DNA of 64,000 nucleotides from Blasia pusilla (lineage: Eukaryota > Marchantiophyta > Marchantiopsida > Blasiales): the NCBI GenBank assembly GCA_050084515.1, contig CM114274.1, positions 6,634,001 through 6,698,000 of the forward strand, given 5' to 3'. The notes below the pieces were generated by a model that ran no database searches, was not told where the DNA came from, and worked only from the letters and a program-made list of their open reading frames with translations. Every line of letters begins with the position of its first letter. Position 1 is the first letter of the stretch. Shown one piece after another: positions 1 to 12,030 of this stretch. Both the position numbers and the translations under genes were made by a program.

Positions 1-353
1 CCTGCTCTTTCTCCACCTCTCCCTTGTAGAATTTTGCCTATGTATGAACATAACCAACAATGTAAGCAATGAATTGTTACGTTGGCATTCAAGAAAAGTC
101 GCACATGAGCTGCATTCAAATATAAGCTGCAGAGTTCACATGGCATTCTAGAGCATCCCCCAGGACCTAACAAGTTGCTATGTTGGGATTTAACTTCAAA
201 CCCATAGCACTTCTCCTAGTGGGCAACTATATTCCTCTGTAAGATTGATACGAAAATGCTATCCACCTTCGATGTGATTTTGCCCACCTACCAGCTAAGC
301 CCGATTCTAGTACAGGCATCTGCCTACACACCCATACAAATCTGCTGCCTAAG

Positions 354-367
354 AAACCCTAAACCCT
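354..367 (+). promoter_or_regulatory. telo-box-like motif
   Basis: Two units of AAACCCT lie side by side, the plant telomere-type repeat. Known: single or double telo-boxes occur in plant promoters and 5' UTRs. Here it lies downstream of the 3' end of the minus-strand exon at 668-1420, so a regulatory role is not supported by context. It could be chance. Confidence 0.25.
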
Positions 368-407
368 CTCTTGGCGGGCTCTACTATAACTATACATATA
401 GAAATGC

Positions 408-428
408 ATATATATATATATATATATA
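408..428. repeat. (AT)n microsatellite
   Basis: About ten and a half AT units in an otherwise unannotated stretch. It explains the repetitive IYIYIY translations here, which are not genes. Confidence 0.9.
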
Positions 429-667
429 CACACGTATGCCAACGTGTATATAAACTAGCTACACCCAATACTACATCCGGACCATAGTCCGGTGAAGGAC
501 AAAAAAGGGATATCGTAAACATTAAAAACCACCCGTACAAAATTTCACAATAGCAACAGTATTGTGTTTATCACTATGAAGTGATAAGCTATGGTGCCTA
601 TGATCTAGAAGATTGGCCACTACCTGCACAAACACAAAAGAAGGGCAGGGATATTAGTTCCTCCAAA

Positions 668-1420
668 CTACTCCCACAAATCTTTGCTTTTCAAGATAGG
701 ATAAATCTTAATCAGTGCAGAGCACTTACCCCGAGCTAAGCTCAGAATGGCAAAGGAGCTCATACTTTGCACAGATAGATCTGGAATTTGGTCCTTCTCA
801 AGAGATAGATTGTCATCCACGTCAGTTTGGTCAATAAGGTATATGCTTTTAGGGGTAACACCGATTACCCAAGGGATAAGGTCATTCTTTTCTATATCCT
901 CTATGGTGGATAATCTCCTTTTTAATCGGATGGTGCATACAATCTTTGTTATCAAATTCTGATTTGATGCCTCCATCATACTTTTGATGTCTGGAATGGT
1001 ATGCACCTTCATCTTACCTCCCTCATGTCCCACTACTTTAAAATTGGTCAAGCAATTTTTCTGGAAGTAGGAGTCAAACCATACGTGCCCAACCGCCAAG
1101 CGTGCTTTCGGAGAGAAAGCTACCTTGTAGCCCGCATGCCAAGCAGCTTGCTCTAAACACTCGTACGTTTCTAGGGGAAAGCCCAGGATGATCCAATCAT
1201 CCAAGTAATTTTTGGATAGCGGATGTGAACGCTTGCAGACAATGTTTGAGAGGAAAAAGTCACTAGTGAAGCTACTATGAATCATGGGGCTCACCCATGT
1301 TTCACTCGACCCCTGATTTCCAGAAAGGAAACGTGTAACATTTTCGGGCTCTTTCACAGTGATTGTAAGCTCACGTAGCCTACAGGCATCTAAGAACTTT
1401 GCAATGGGGATGTCGGGCAT
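668..1420 (-). CDS. Unidentified protein, probable 3'-terminal exon
   Basis: This is a 250-codon open frame on the minus strand, the longest in the first 15 kb, with balanced amino-acid use. It looks like a genuine coding exon. The frame stays open upstream of the first Met to a stop in the tandem repeat near 1540, so the true start or splice acceptor may lie between 1420 and 1540. The C-terminal part has alternating hydrophobic strands (for example LIPWVIGVTPKSIYLID), as in a beta-rich domain. A YLDD string is present near residue 77, but I see no other reverse-transcriptase motif around it, so I do not call it one. I do not recognise the family. The reading ends at a stop just before 668. 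Upstream exons, if any, would lie at higher coordinates, where the sequence becomes repetitive. Confidence 0.45.
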   Translation of the reverse strand: MPDIPIAKFLDACRLRELTITVKEPENVTRFLSGNQGSSETWVSPMIHSSFTSDFFLSNIVCKRSHPLSKNYLDDWIILGFPLETYECLEQAAWHAGYKVAFSPKARLAVGHVWFDSYFQKNCLTNFKVVGHEGGKMKVHTIPDIKSMMEASNQNLITKIVCTIRLKRRLSTIEDIEKNDLIPWVIGVTPKSIYLIDQTDVDDNLSLEKDQIPDLSVQSMSSFAILSLARGKCSALIKIYPILKSKDLWE

Positions 1421-1501
1421 GATAACAGCAGGCGACAGTAGTACCCGTAATGTATGTAAACCCCTATATATTCCTACTATACTACCGACCGAAAGGTCAA
1501 G

Positions 1502-1576
1502 TTCGCATTCAGAACCTAAGAGCTCCTTCGCATTCAGAACCTAAGAGCTCCTTCGCATTCAGAACCTAAGAGCTCC
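1502..1576. repeat. 25-bp tandem repeat, three exact copies
   Basis: Three identical 25-bp units start at 1502, 1527 and 1552. They sit at the upstream edge of the minus-strand open frame. Because 25 is not a multiple of 3, each unit shifts the reading frame, and the second unit puts a stop in that frame. Exact identity suggests recent expansion. Confidence 0.95.
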
Positions 1577-2835
1577 GATGATGGAAATTCGGTAGGAGTT
1601 ACACAATTCGTACTCTAGCCCGAACCTGCGTGATGTGGTCATAAAAAGCGTGTCAGTAACCTTGTATAGTTTGCAATTCTTTGCAGTGAAGCAATAACCA
1701 ATACAAAGGAATCCAAACATACAACTAATGTACCTGATCACGAGGAGAATCGTCACGCAGGGATGGAGGGTCACTAGATGGAAGTCGGCACCAAGGACCC
1801 CGATTGCAATTACTGTATGTCACGGCGTCCCATTTCGCAAAGATTTTTCTAATGTCGGGATACACTCAGGCGGGTTTGAACAAGCAACTATGTCTATTGT
1901 ACAGGGTTCGCAAGCAGAGAGGACAAGGGAAGGGGGATGAAACAGATCCACCTCTCTACGCAGAGAGAAACCAAGGACATCGACAAACAATGGGAAAACC
2001 TAACGGATCTTGACTAAAAGTTGCAAAAATTTTCACAACTCTTTCATGAGCCCCATATCTCAACGAAATCACATGGACTCCCACGATCACAGCAACTACC
2101 TCCGAAAATGCAACTCCATCCATGGCTTCACACGTAGACCTCCTTCAATTCATCTACACCTGGACGCTTCAACTCTAGAATCAGCAACACCACTAGCAAG
2201 AATGGAAAGAGAAGAGGAATCCACCTCTGGCGCGTACAAGAGAGGAAAGACACAAGCGCTGTCAGTCCACCTTCTCCCAAGCGCTACTCCTTTGTTTGTA
2301 TATACAAGACACCTTCACATGAGCATTTGCATGAGAAGTACCTTGAGCGCAACTCACTCAGTCATTCACTCCCACATTCACTCTGCTCTCCTCCTTGCCC
2401 CATCAAGTCGGATTAACTCATGCATAGCCGGCATCGTTGGGCACGCGTTTCAATTTCAATCTTGTAGTGGTCGTTGGCGACTTTGTCAAAATGCGCGTTG
2501 CCGCCTTGGAATCTTGAATGTCAGCAACGAACTCATACACGAAGCCTAAACCCGACCCGGAACAGGAACCCCCGCCCGGTCACGATACTTAAATAAGCTC
2601 GCGATAAACGGTGGCACTTCGTCAAAAGCGCACTACCACCGCGCCTGATTGCCAGCAACGAACGCCTAATCGAAAGCCAAACCCATAACGAGATCTACAA
2701 CCCGGCCACGAGACACTCCAAAGCGGTAGCTCACTACCACCTTCAAACTTGCAACAACGAACCTACACAACGAAAGCCAAACCCACCCTAGAAATAGTTG
2801 CGAAACAACACTGAAAAGGGAATTGCCACTGAAAA
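1577..2835. other. Intergenic, no convincing gene
   Basis: Mixed-composition DNA. A 179-codon frame at 2010-2549 on the plus strand is rich in His and Ser, has no recognisable domain and looks like chance. From about 2580 the sequence shares short motifs (ACTACCACCTTC, TTGCAACAACGAAC) with the duplicated block that follows. Confidence 0.5.
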
Positions 2836-3302
2836 GGGAATTGTTTGGCCGAGAGCAACAATTTCCGTGAGAGCCACTACGCGGAAACACGAAAACACTG
2901 AAACATCAGACATTGAAAAGCGAACGGAGACCTTCCTTACACGAAAACATTGAACTGAGACTCCAACATTGAAAAGCGAAACGCGGAAACATGAAACATC
3001 AGACGAACTCCAACATTGAAAAGCGAACTGAGACCTTCCTTGCACAAAAACACTCCAAGCCAAACCTTGACGCAGAACCCCAGTCCGGTCACGAAAAATG
3101 ACAGCACTACCACCTTCGTTCGTGAAAGCTCACTACCACCTTCGTTTGTGAAAGCTCACTACCACCTTCAAACTTGCAACAACGAACGTAAACACTACAA
3201 TTTCCACGAGAGCCACAACACAGAAACACAAAAACACTGAAACGCATGGGTCGCGCGGGTGTCGAACAGCCTTCAAACCCCTAAACCCACCACCCACCAC
3301 AC
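2836..3302. repeat. Tandem duplication, copy 1
   Basis: The block from GGGAATTGTTTGG to the CCACCCACCACAC end is repeated directly afterwards at 3303-3752. Copy 1 has an extra short internal repeat (CTCACTACCACCTTCGT) near 3130-3160, absent from copy 2. Both contain smaller internal repeats of CATTGAAAAGCGAA. No coding meaning was found: the frames crossing it repeat with the unit. Confidence 0.9.
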
Positions 3303-3752
3303 GGGAATTGTTTGGCCGAGAGCAACAATTTCCGTGAGAGCCACTACGCGGAAACACGAAAACACTGAAACATCAGACATTGAAAAGCGAACGGAGACCT
3401 TCCTTGCACGAAAACATTGAACTGAGACTCCAACATTGAAAAGCGAAACGCGGAAATGCGGAAACATGAAACATCAGACGAACTCCAACATTGAAAAGCG
3501 AACTGAGACCTTCCTTGCACGAAAACACTCGAAGCCAAACCTTGACGCAGAACCCTAGTCCGGTCACGAAAAATGACAGCACTACCACCTTCGTTCGTGA
3601 AAGCTCACTACCACCTTCAAACTTGCAACAACGAACGTAAACACTACAATTTCCGCGAGAGCCACAACACGGAAACACAAAAACACTGAAACGCATGGGT
3701 CGCGCGGGTGTCGAACAGCCTTCAAACCCCTAAACCCACCACCCACCACACT
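3303..3752. repeat. Tandem duplication, copy 2
   Basis: This is the second unit of the direct duplication that begins at 2836. It is nearly identical to copy 1 with a few substitutions and a short indel, and ends at the same CACCCACCACAC motif, after which the sequence becomes unique. Confidence 0.9.
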
Positions 3753-3920
3753 ATTTGCGCGAATTGCCACGTTCTTTGCACTGTAAACGAAAAGCATCGG
3801 AGCGAAACCGCAAAAGTGAGGGTCAGAATCAGAATCGCGCACATTCGAACGAACAGCCCGGGCGTCGAGACCGAAGCCAACTCCGTCTTAGCCCTAGTGA
3901 TTAGCGATAATTAGGGCACC

Positions 3921-3985
3921 CCGTCCGTCCTTCCCTAAATCCGTCCGTCCTTCCCTAAATCCGTCCGTCCCGTCCTTCCCTACAT
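3921..3985. repeat. 20-bp CCGTCCGTCCTTCCCTAAAT tandem repeat
   Basis: Two exact units at 3921 and 3941, then a third expanded by an extra CCGTC and ending CTACAT. Beyond it lies a GC-rich stretch (4000-4150), then AT-rich DNA. Confidence 0.9.
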
Positions 3986-3999
3986 CCATCCGTAGCCGG

Positions 4000-4883
4000 T
4001 GGAAACGCCCAGCCGATATCCGCCAACCGCTACCGCGGTCTACCGATATTTCCGTTTTCCCGATCCGGAGCTCCGAAGCGCGCCTTCACCGAGGCGCTTG
4101 CCGATAGGGCCTAGCCTAGGCTTCGCTTTATTGCGAAGCCGCGGCAAAGTATGGGCTTCGGTCGCTTTCGTCAAAAGTTTGCAATTATTAGGGCTAGTCA
4201 TTTCTCCCGTGTCTTTGGATTTGGGATCTTGGATTTTTAGTGTGAGTATAGTGGTGACTCATATTTTCTTGGTATGCATCTATCGAGTTTTCTAGCATAA
4301 GATGAGACGGGACTCACACACGATAAGATGAGATGAGATAAGATAAGAGTGACATTAATCCCATGAATTGATATTTTGGCAAATTTATGTGCAATATGAG
4401 AGGCAAAGGTAATATTTAGAAGTCAATAAAGTAATCTCCCTTGAGTTGAGGGGAGATTGTTACAAGAAGTGGCATCAACGGCAAGGAAGTGTTTAGAAGG
4501 ACCATCATTTTGTTGCATGAGCTAGTGACATATATGGGATCATTGGCAAGACATTTGAAGTTTTCCTTATAGAATGTGCCCATCTCTTCCACTTAAGGGA
4601 TGGGTTGTCTTGAATTGGTATGCTCCTATGTTGTAGCTAACATGTCTCCATTGCTTTGCAACAAGCCCAAGTCAATGGGCTTATGAGGTCAGCTTAGGAT
4701 TTGGGACACAACATTATTAGAAAACATGCCCTCTTTCTAGTTATTGTGTAATAGACATTCAAAGGGGTTTGGTAAGACACAGGGCACTATTTTAGGTTGA
4801 GTACGTGATGGCTCCAAATAAGGGAGGGAAATAGTTTAATTCTCCATAAAAATTTATTATATAATTGTATAAATTATTATATA
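4000..4883. other. GC-rich to AT-rich transition, no supported gene
   Basis: A 98-codon plus-strand frame (3999-4295) starts in GC-rich sequence, but only its first third looks protein-like and no family is recognised. GATAAGATGAGA-type purine-rich short repeats occupy 4300-4345. The rest is AT-rich with scattered stops on both strands. Confidence 0.4.
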
Positions 4884-5072
4884 CTAGAGTGTTGCTCGTG
4901 CTATGCACGGGTGACATGAAACCTAGGAAAAAATAAATTAACCGACCCGTATTCATTCATTGATTACATTTAATCCCATGTTGACATGTCACCACCAGGA
5001 AAGTCCTCAAAGGACAGGTGTTGCTAGGAGGAGGAAGGATTCTCTAACTTCATCCTCCGTTAATAGTATAGA
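4884..5072 (-). mobile_element. Non-autonomous Helitron-like element, 189 bp
   Basis: Read on the minus strand, the element starts with TCTATACTATTAACGG (after a host A) and ends in CTAG followed by host T. A perfect 5-bp stem (CGTGC, loop ATA, GCACG; 4897-4909) lies 12 nt inside the end. The TC start, subterminal hairpin, CTAG/CTRR end and A|T insertion site match Helitrons. There is no coding capacity. Similar elements occur at 12596, 18333 and 29178. Confidence 0.7.
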
Positions 5073-7689
5073 TTTAAGACATATAGGCTCGTATACATGA
5101 CCAAAAAAAACTATTTTTATTTTGAGAGGGGGGGTTAGTTTAAAGGGACTCTAGCATCCCCATCTATGCATAGATTGAACTCACTCTAGAACTAACAGGA
5201 TGTAGATGTGGGAGTTCACCACTTAAAACATCATTTGCAAAAAATAATATAGACTCAAATTAATTAATTCACACATATAAGTAAATCTTTAACATCCAAA
5301 AAAAACCCTATGAAGACTTATGTTGTAATGAAAGAAACCAACATAACTATTTTTAGAAAATGATTATTGGCCTTTGTTGATTATTTAACATCCATTAACC
5401 CGTATTTCTAATAATAGTATACAAATTACATTCTCACTTTAGGAAAATCATATGAAATCCTCTTTCTTATGAGAATATTGGTTTCCAAGAACCCAAAATT
5501 TTGGGAATTAAGTAGAAGGTCTATTAAGTAGTCCTATGATAGCTACTCGTTGCCCATCAAGAATGCAATACATCAATCCTCATTCAGGCAGATTGAAACG
5601 ATTAGCCAGAAGGAAAAAAGCCAAAGATAGATGTCATTTTTGTATCACGGTGACATTGGTGACCCAATTCCATGTCTAAATGTAATTGAGAGTTTATAGC
5701 TCTACACGGGGAATGAGTCGTGATGATACTCTTATGTAATTCAAATTGGAATTTCACCTTGTCTGATAGAAAACTATCATGGAAAATTCCATACATGAAA
5801 AATTATTTTGAATAAATATGATGATACTCGTATCATATCACTCGATTGACTAATTATTGCAAGAAGCCAAACAAGTTCAACATCTTGATAAGCTTTATTC
5901 AATGGTGGTTTAAGATTTGGAAGTTTCAAGCAAAAAAAACTTCTTTCCAAAATTGCTTTCATTTTGATTTGATAAGGCTACAAAAAAAGAATTTCCAAGC
6001 ATTAAATATGTTGAATATATGGTCCAAAATAACCTTGGAATTGGTATTGTTAGAAGTATGTTGCATGAATTCATGATTCAAACAATTCTTTCTTGTCTTT
6101 AGCATGCTAATTTTTATCACCTTCATAAGTAAATGGCTGCTCAAGTCAACTTCACAAGTTTGAGGTCCTTATGATTTTTATTTGTAATCTTCGATCATTA
6201 CTTACTCATAAATTTCATAAACTAGAATCTTTGTAGTCTGAGGTATTTGCATCCGATAATTTTCTCAATTCGTTGCAAAGTTTTTTAGACAACCAGAGCT
6301 CCTTAACACCTATTGAAGAACCTTAAAAGCATACTTGAAAAGCTTCTAAATCAAAGAAGATGTAAATGCAACATGAGAAAATTGATCTTCTCAAAAAGAA
6401 ATAAATTGAAACACTACTCAATGCAGAAATATGTAATCTCCCTAGAAAGAGTTATTATCACAAGATAAACACCTTTAAAATCTTCGTGCTCGTGGAATAA
6501 TGTTATGATCCCAAATGCCTACAAAGTATCGCTCGGAGCCTACTTTTATACATAAAATGTTCAAGTTCTAAAAGCTCAAAATTTGAATCCAAAATATGTC
6601 TATGCTTGGTTATATGCTTATCATTTATGGATTAGATTAACAACCTCTAACAAATCTTTCCCACCTTTGGCTATACAACTAAACAAAGACCAAGATGCAA
6701 CCAATTATTGAATAGTTTTATTAATCAGAATGGTAGTAGGTTTGATATTCCCTACTATTGTGTCAAAGATTATTATCATATCCATATACAAAAGTTGGAA
6801 ATTTTTTTAACAACCAAATATGAGTGGAGCCAACACATTCATTTTAGTAGTTTGGAATGTTGCCTTACAAGTTTTGGGAATTTTTTTTCCAAATTAGAAT
6901 TTATTTTCTTTCAAATGGTAAAATATTTATTAAATCTATCAATATGACTATTTGAGTTAGTTCTTAAGATTACCTAAATTAAGATTATACTTAAATTTTT
7001 TTCTCATTTCATTCTTTTATTGAACAAGTTCATTCAAAATAGTCAATCAAAATAGTTTCACATTAGGTTTTCATTGTCAAAAATAATTTGTGGAAATTTT
7101 TTAGGGAGGGCGTACATTACTTAAAATTATCATATGAAACAGATGTCATAAATAATTTCCATAAATAGAATTCCAAAAATATTATTTCTATTATATATTT
7201 TTGGGATTTCATATGGGCTTTATGTTCCTAAAGTTTCTTTTTCATCTCTATTTATTAATCATTCTTTTATTGTATAACCTAATGCATTGCAAAGGCCAAA
7301 AGAACTAGTGTATAAGTCATAGGGAAAATACCAAATTTTCCAAAAAAAAATCTATTTAGACCTTGCAAAAATTAACCTCATCTATTAGAATTGGCCCTCT
7401 TATTGGAGCAATTATAAGGCTATAAATAGGCCTCTTTGATTAATATTGAAAATTTCTCATTTTCATTTGAAAGCAAAAGAAAATGGGCCCAAAATCCTTA
7501 TTTTTCCTCATCTTTGGTCAAAAATATTTATGATAAAAAAAAGGAGATGGGGAATTTTAGAATAAAACATACTTACACCTTTATCATATTCTTGTTTGCC
7601 ATTAGGAAGAATTCTTCCATGTCACCCGCATAGAGTGTCAACGAGCTCTTTGGACACAACTTTGTCTTGAAATGTTGGATGAAGTTGGC
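5073..7689. other. AT-rich intergenic DNA
   Basis: I see no gene, RNA or clear element end. Short frames of up to 79 codons are rich in Phe, Ile, Lys and Asn, as expected by chance in AT-rich DNA. It may contain very old transposon sequence that I cannot recognise. Confidence 0.5.
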
Positions 7690-9115
7690 AATAGGTATAT
7701 TGCGTTAGGATCGTCTTGTTGACCGAGTCAAGGTTACATAATAACTTATGCACAAAGGCTACCATTTAGAGGGATATTTTTGGGGAAAGAGCTTTGCCTC
7801 TTCCCAAGCATGTAAGAGAGAGAGGGGTGGATTTCTTAAGCCACCTTTCTCATGTTGAACCTTTAGATCACCTCTCTTACAAGGTCTTGGTAGGAGCTTG
7901 AGTGTTAGAGTCCAGATTTCCTCATGGTAGAGGATGGATGTAGTTTGATATGTCGATGTAGATTCGAGAGAGGAATTGGTCAAGTGAGTCATTTTTACCT
8001 CAATTTCATCGTGTGGTCTTGATTTACATGTGTGAGTGTATTTTTTGTCTATGAATGTACATGTATGTTAGAAAGATCGGTGTTATGTGTTGTATAGATA
8101 TGATGAGCAATGTGGATTATGTAGCAATGTGTGTGCACTCAATAGCTTGCTCTAGGCATAGCATGTAAACCAATATTTAGTAGTTTTTGGCCAAATGCAA
8201 GGTATGTGATTCAGTGGGAGCATCTTTCAATACCTTACAATTGCATCCGTTTTCAAATGTAGGATTACGTTATAAGTGGCACATAGACTTCATAGGACCT
8301 TTGCAATTGAGAAGACATCCACATACATCAATGGTGGTTATGATGGAGCATTTCTCTAAGTAGGTTTGGATTATGGAATTCTTGGACAAGGCAAGTGAAG
8401 GAATGGTTTATGAACTCATGGATTGTGGAATGAGTTATGACAATGCAACACAGAAGTTGTCCACTCACAAGGAAACGAAATTTAGATGAGATTTTTAGAC
8501 CTTGTGTGATCAAACATTAATAGATCATCGCACCACCTTTAGGGATCATTCTAAGGTAGATGGTTTGGCGGAGATAGTAGTATAGACAATGAAGAGAGGA
8601 TTATGCAAGTGTGACTATGGCTTGGACATTTGAAGGAGTGGATCCTATCGTTGTTATAGTTAGATTTGAGGTATTGTTTGAATTGGCGCGCATCCTTGGT
8701 ATCATTTTCATCATACATTTTGCTCTATTAGAGAGAAAAATATTTACTTGTAACTATTCAATCTGATATGGTAGAGATATTGATTGATAATGATCCTTGT
8801 GTTTGTGTGTGAGTATGTCCTTAGAGAGCAAAGGTTTTCATAGAGTTATGCACATGGAATTGGAGAACTTGATTATTCCTCAACTTAGGAGTATATTGAA
8901 ATTAGATTAGATGTGATGAATGCTACCTATAACTAGGAACTTTAATTGTCATTTAAAGGGTAGTTGGGTGGTCTCGGTATACATATATGAGTGTATTTTT
9001 GTGTATGGATGAATCTTCCTACTTGTTAGGAAAAATGATGGTGTGTGTAGTGTGGAGATGAATAGCGAAGAAGATTTTGTAGTGATGTATATGCATATGA
9101 TAACTATCACGACAT
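7690..9115 (+). mobile_element. Ty3/gypsy remnant D (same family as A/B)
   Basis: The parts at 7690-7990 weakly resemble the terminal region of copies A/B (GAGAGAGC tracts, TTGAACCT). An integrase fragment at 8225-8690 is clearly related to theirs. Two diverged direct repeats, about 8015-8140 and 8968-9110, flank the integrase part and resemble the first ~120 bp after the polypurine tract of copies A and B (GTAGCAAT-TGTATGCGCAC type). Everything between Gag and integrase is missing. This is the oldest copy in the window judging by its divergence. Confidence 0.6.
8225..8690 (+). pseudogene. Integrase fragment of gypsy copy D
   Basis: Translation in shifting frames shows a core-like WHIDFIGPL (first catalytic Asp), then a MVVMMEHFSK segment, DQTLIDHRTTFRDH and KVDGLAE, collinear with the integrases of copies A and B. 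In-frame stops at several points and frameshifts show it is dead. Known: retroviral-type integrases have a DDE triad; the first Asp is visible, and the Glu of the last block (GLAE) is retained. Confidence 0.7.
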
Positions 9116-11990
9116 AATTTATCCACGATTAGAATTTTATTGTGTCAACAATGGAGGGAGTTAGTGGGATGTTTGGCTATAATTTTTTCATGAGCAGTCA
9201 AATGGCATTACCATAGTTTGGTTGCATTGCCATTAACATTCTTGGAAAACTCCATGTTTGTCTATCTGACCCATGTTGACCTAATTAACGACCATTTAAT
9301 AACCTATTGGACGCAAGTTGTTGATTTGGGTTATATTTGAAGGAGAGCTTTTTTTGGCTCTTGCAAGGAATGTACTAGGGGAGAGGATTTTTAGCCTCTG
9401 CAACATCTTCACTATCGAGGTTTGGAAATTTGAGAGGTTCCTTGAACATATTTGATAGAATTGTTCTTTGGGGCCCGTACTAGATTTTTCATCTACGAGT
9501 TCTTCGAGAACCTCGTCTTCATATCCACTTATAAATCATGGGCCAAAATTCATGGGCTTAAGGTTAGTATTGTCGACCCCACACAAGAAGATATCATCTT
9601 ATCCAAGCTTCTCAAAAGCCCCCAACATTGGGACATCTTATTAATATGGGTATTCAAAGGAGTGTGACTCACCTGACCAAGCTCCCCTTCAAATAAACCA
9701 GGTGCCAAAAGATGTGCTATTGTGATCACAAGGATATTAGGCTTCATTGCTACATAGTGTGAATGGAGATGAAACCTTCAAAGTCCTAAATTTCTCATTG
9801 CAACACTTGTTACAGCTTACTTTCCACAATCCATGTATTTAAACAACAACTCTAGAACCCTTTTCCATTCTAGAGAGGTTGGCCTTCTAGGATGAATTTG
9901 AATACACCAAAATGCGAGCAGACCTCCCTTGCTCCCCGAGCACAGGAAGCTCGCCTCTAACTACGAATCCGACTTTTGGTTGCCCTCTGCTCGGTGATGT
10001 CTGGGTCGATGGAGAAAATGCATTTTCATTCCTAGATTTGGTGTAGTTTTGTGAAGTCATGAGTTGATGGACGGCAACTACACAAAGATCATGTCAGTTG
10101 GTGGAGCTAGATCTGCACCAGGGGTTCCATACTATCAATTGTAATTGGTCTTCCAACATCTCCATCACTTATACCTTCCAGAGATTGTACCACCGATGTA
10201 CTCCTAGAGAGCCATGCAAAAGCTGAAAATAAGGTATGTGACATGGAGTGGTCTCCCTACGTATCCTCGTTCGGAATTTCCTCTATGTTGACTGACTGCC
10301 TGTATTTACCATGTTCCGAAAGGTGCGGGTAGTTCTCTTTCTTTGACACTTAAAATATGCTATGACAAACGCAAACAAGCCCCGAACTAGAACATGGCGA
10401 GAAAATCCGTGGTTTTGAAAGAAAGCTGACCCAAATAGCTGAGAGTTCCACCATTTTCAGCATACACTCACGCCTGCCTCTCAAACTGATTAGTGGCATG
10501 AGTTGGTTGAAATGGACTTCATATCCCAAGTATGCACCGTGTCCCACCCTCTGCGACAACATTGAATTCAGATCATGCATATTCCGAGTGCAATCTCAAA
10601 TCTCTCTTATATCGACCCCGAAGCGGAGAGGCTTTTCGGTCAGCATCAGGAAACGAAATAAAACAATGGAATTCATGTAGCAATATCGAGAAAGGAATAA
10701 AAAGCGAACACTAGACGGGAGGGCATCACACCTTTCGTATCCAGAAAACTGGAAAGCTAATACGCCACACCGCCCCACTTGATAATGCACCATGTCCTTC
10801 ACGAAAGAAAGCTGTTTCTTGTGTCACTGGGATAACGATGAGAAATTTACTAACAAAGAGGATAACGTCAGGACTAGTCTGAGAAATTGAAATACTTTCC
10901 AGGTGAAGGCCAGATCTGAAGGCTAATTCTCTAGAGGGGGGATTCGAGTTATGGCGACTCCTCACAAGCATGATGGCTGCCCTCTTGGACGCCCTCTGTA
11001 GTGACCGTCTCCAAAACCCAAAGATCAGGCAATCTTGTACATTCCGTCAGATGAAAGATTTTTTCTCTGAATCGCAAATTTTGACAGCAGCTAAACGAAT
11101 AAAGTTACGCATGATATGCATCATTAACAAAAGAAGTGGAATTTGCTGTCAGGACAGACGCCACTTCATAACACGACAGGGCTAGTCATGATGGTCCACA
11201 CATAAGTAAAGCAAACCACCAAACAACACGTGATAGAAGCTCAAATAGGAGCCAACAGAATCCGCATTCCCCACTTCGAACTATATGCAATAAACTTTAG
11301 ATCCCCAACCACAGAAGCTAGCCAATACGTCCAATGCAGTGGAATCTGAGAGAGGAAGGATAGATATTATGGGTAATATAGTTTCTATTCGTGATTCAAA
11401 GAAAAGTTTCCAGTAAATTAGTTCAGACAATCATTCTTCTCAAGAAAATTGAAGGACAACTCTCTCGAAAGACTAACAAAAACAGCACCTCCTGGCTATT
11501 GAATCACCCTTTTGGAACCTCTGGGGAACTGGCGTCTCTTGTAGTTCTCCTCAGCAATCGGGTGTACTGTATACCTATTCCTGAACTCGGAAGGCTTGCA
11601 ACAGGAAGATACATAATTGCATAAGTGACTTTATGGGGATACCCAAAAATGGAAATCTCCACGGCTCACCGTCCATAGACACAATTCATTCAAAACACTG
11701 TAAGTTGTCATAACAAACGTAGACATCTTACAAGCCCCCAACACTCTGAAGCTAAGGATTCCCACAAGATTCTACTCTTTGGTAGCTCCACCACAGCCAT
11801 TTCATCCACCACCCATGACTTGTGAGACAATAGGATAGAAAGAGATAAAATCCAAGAAACTGTGCATGAAATAGTTTCTGTTAGCTTCTTTGATTGAGTT
11901 TACATGATACAAATGGGAATTTGAAATAATTCCAAATGATTGAAGGGCTCGGATACCCTTTCAGACAATACAAAAGTTATTCCGATCCTT
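9116..11990. other. Region downstream of the CW gene, no supported CDS
   Basis: From about 10350 the composition is balanced, close to that of the neighbouring gene, and it may include its 3' UTR or unrecognised exons. The short frames here (60-81 codons) overlap on both strands, have no domain and no consistent splice structure. I see no tRNA or other RNA gene. Confidence 0.4.
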
Positions 11991-11992
11991 GT

Positions 11993-11998
11993 TTTATT
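11993..11998 (-). terminator. Candidate poly(A) signal AATAAA
   Basis: AATAAA on the minus strand lies 33 nt after the CW gene's stop codon. It is the nearest canonical signal, but this would give a very short 3' UTR, so a more distal site is equally possible. Confidence 0.3.
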
Positions 11999-12030
11999 TA
12001 ACAAAAGATGTGCTGCCAAATCCCAATACT

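Noticed and set aside
2010-2549. 179-codon plus-strand frame
   Set aside because: His/Ser-rich, no recognisable domain, no splice or homology support, and it borders repeat-derived sequence.
3133-3842. Minus-strand frames of 74-107 codons across the tandem duplication
   Set aside because: They recur because the DNA repeats; the peptides are low-complexity (VSVFSCFRV) and shift frame between units.
3999-4295. 98-codon plus-strand frame in GC-rich DNA
   Set aside because: Only the first part looks protein-like; no family, no downstream exon found.
9880-10260. Possible exon with GDVWVDGENAFSFLDLV
   Set aside because: Short, no splice partners or recognisable family; could be an old transposon piece but cannot be supported.
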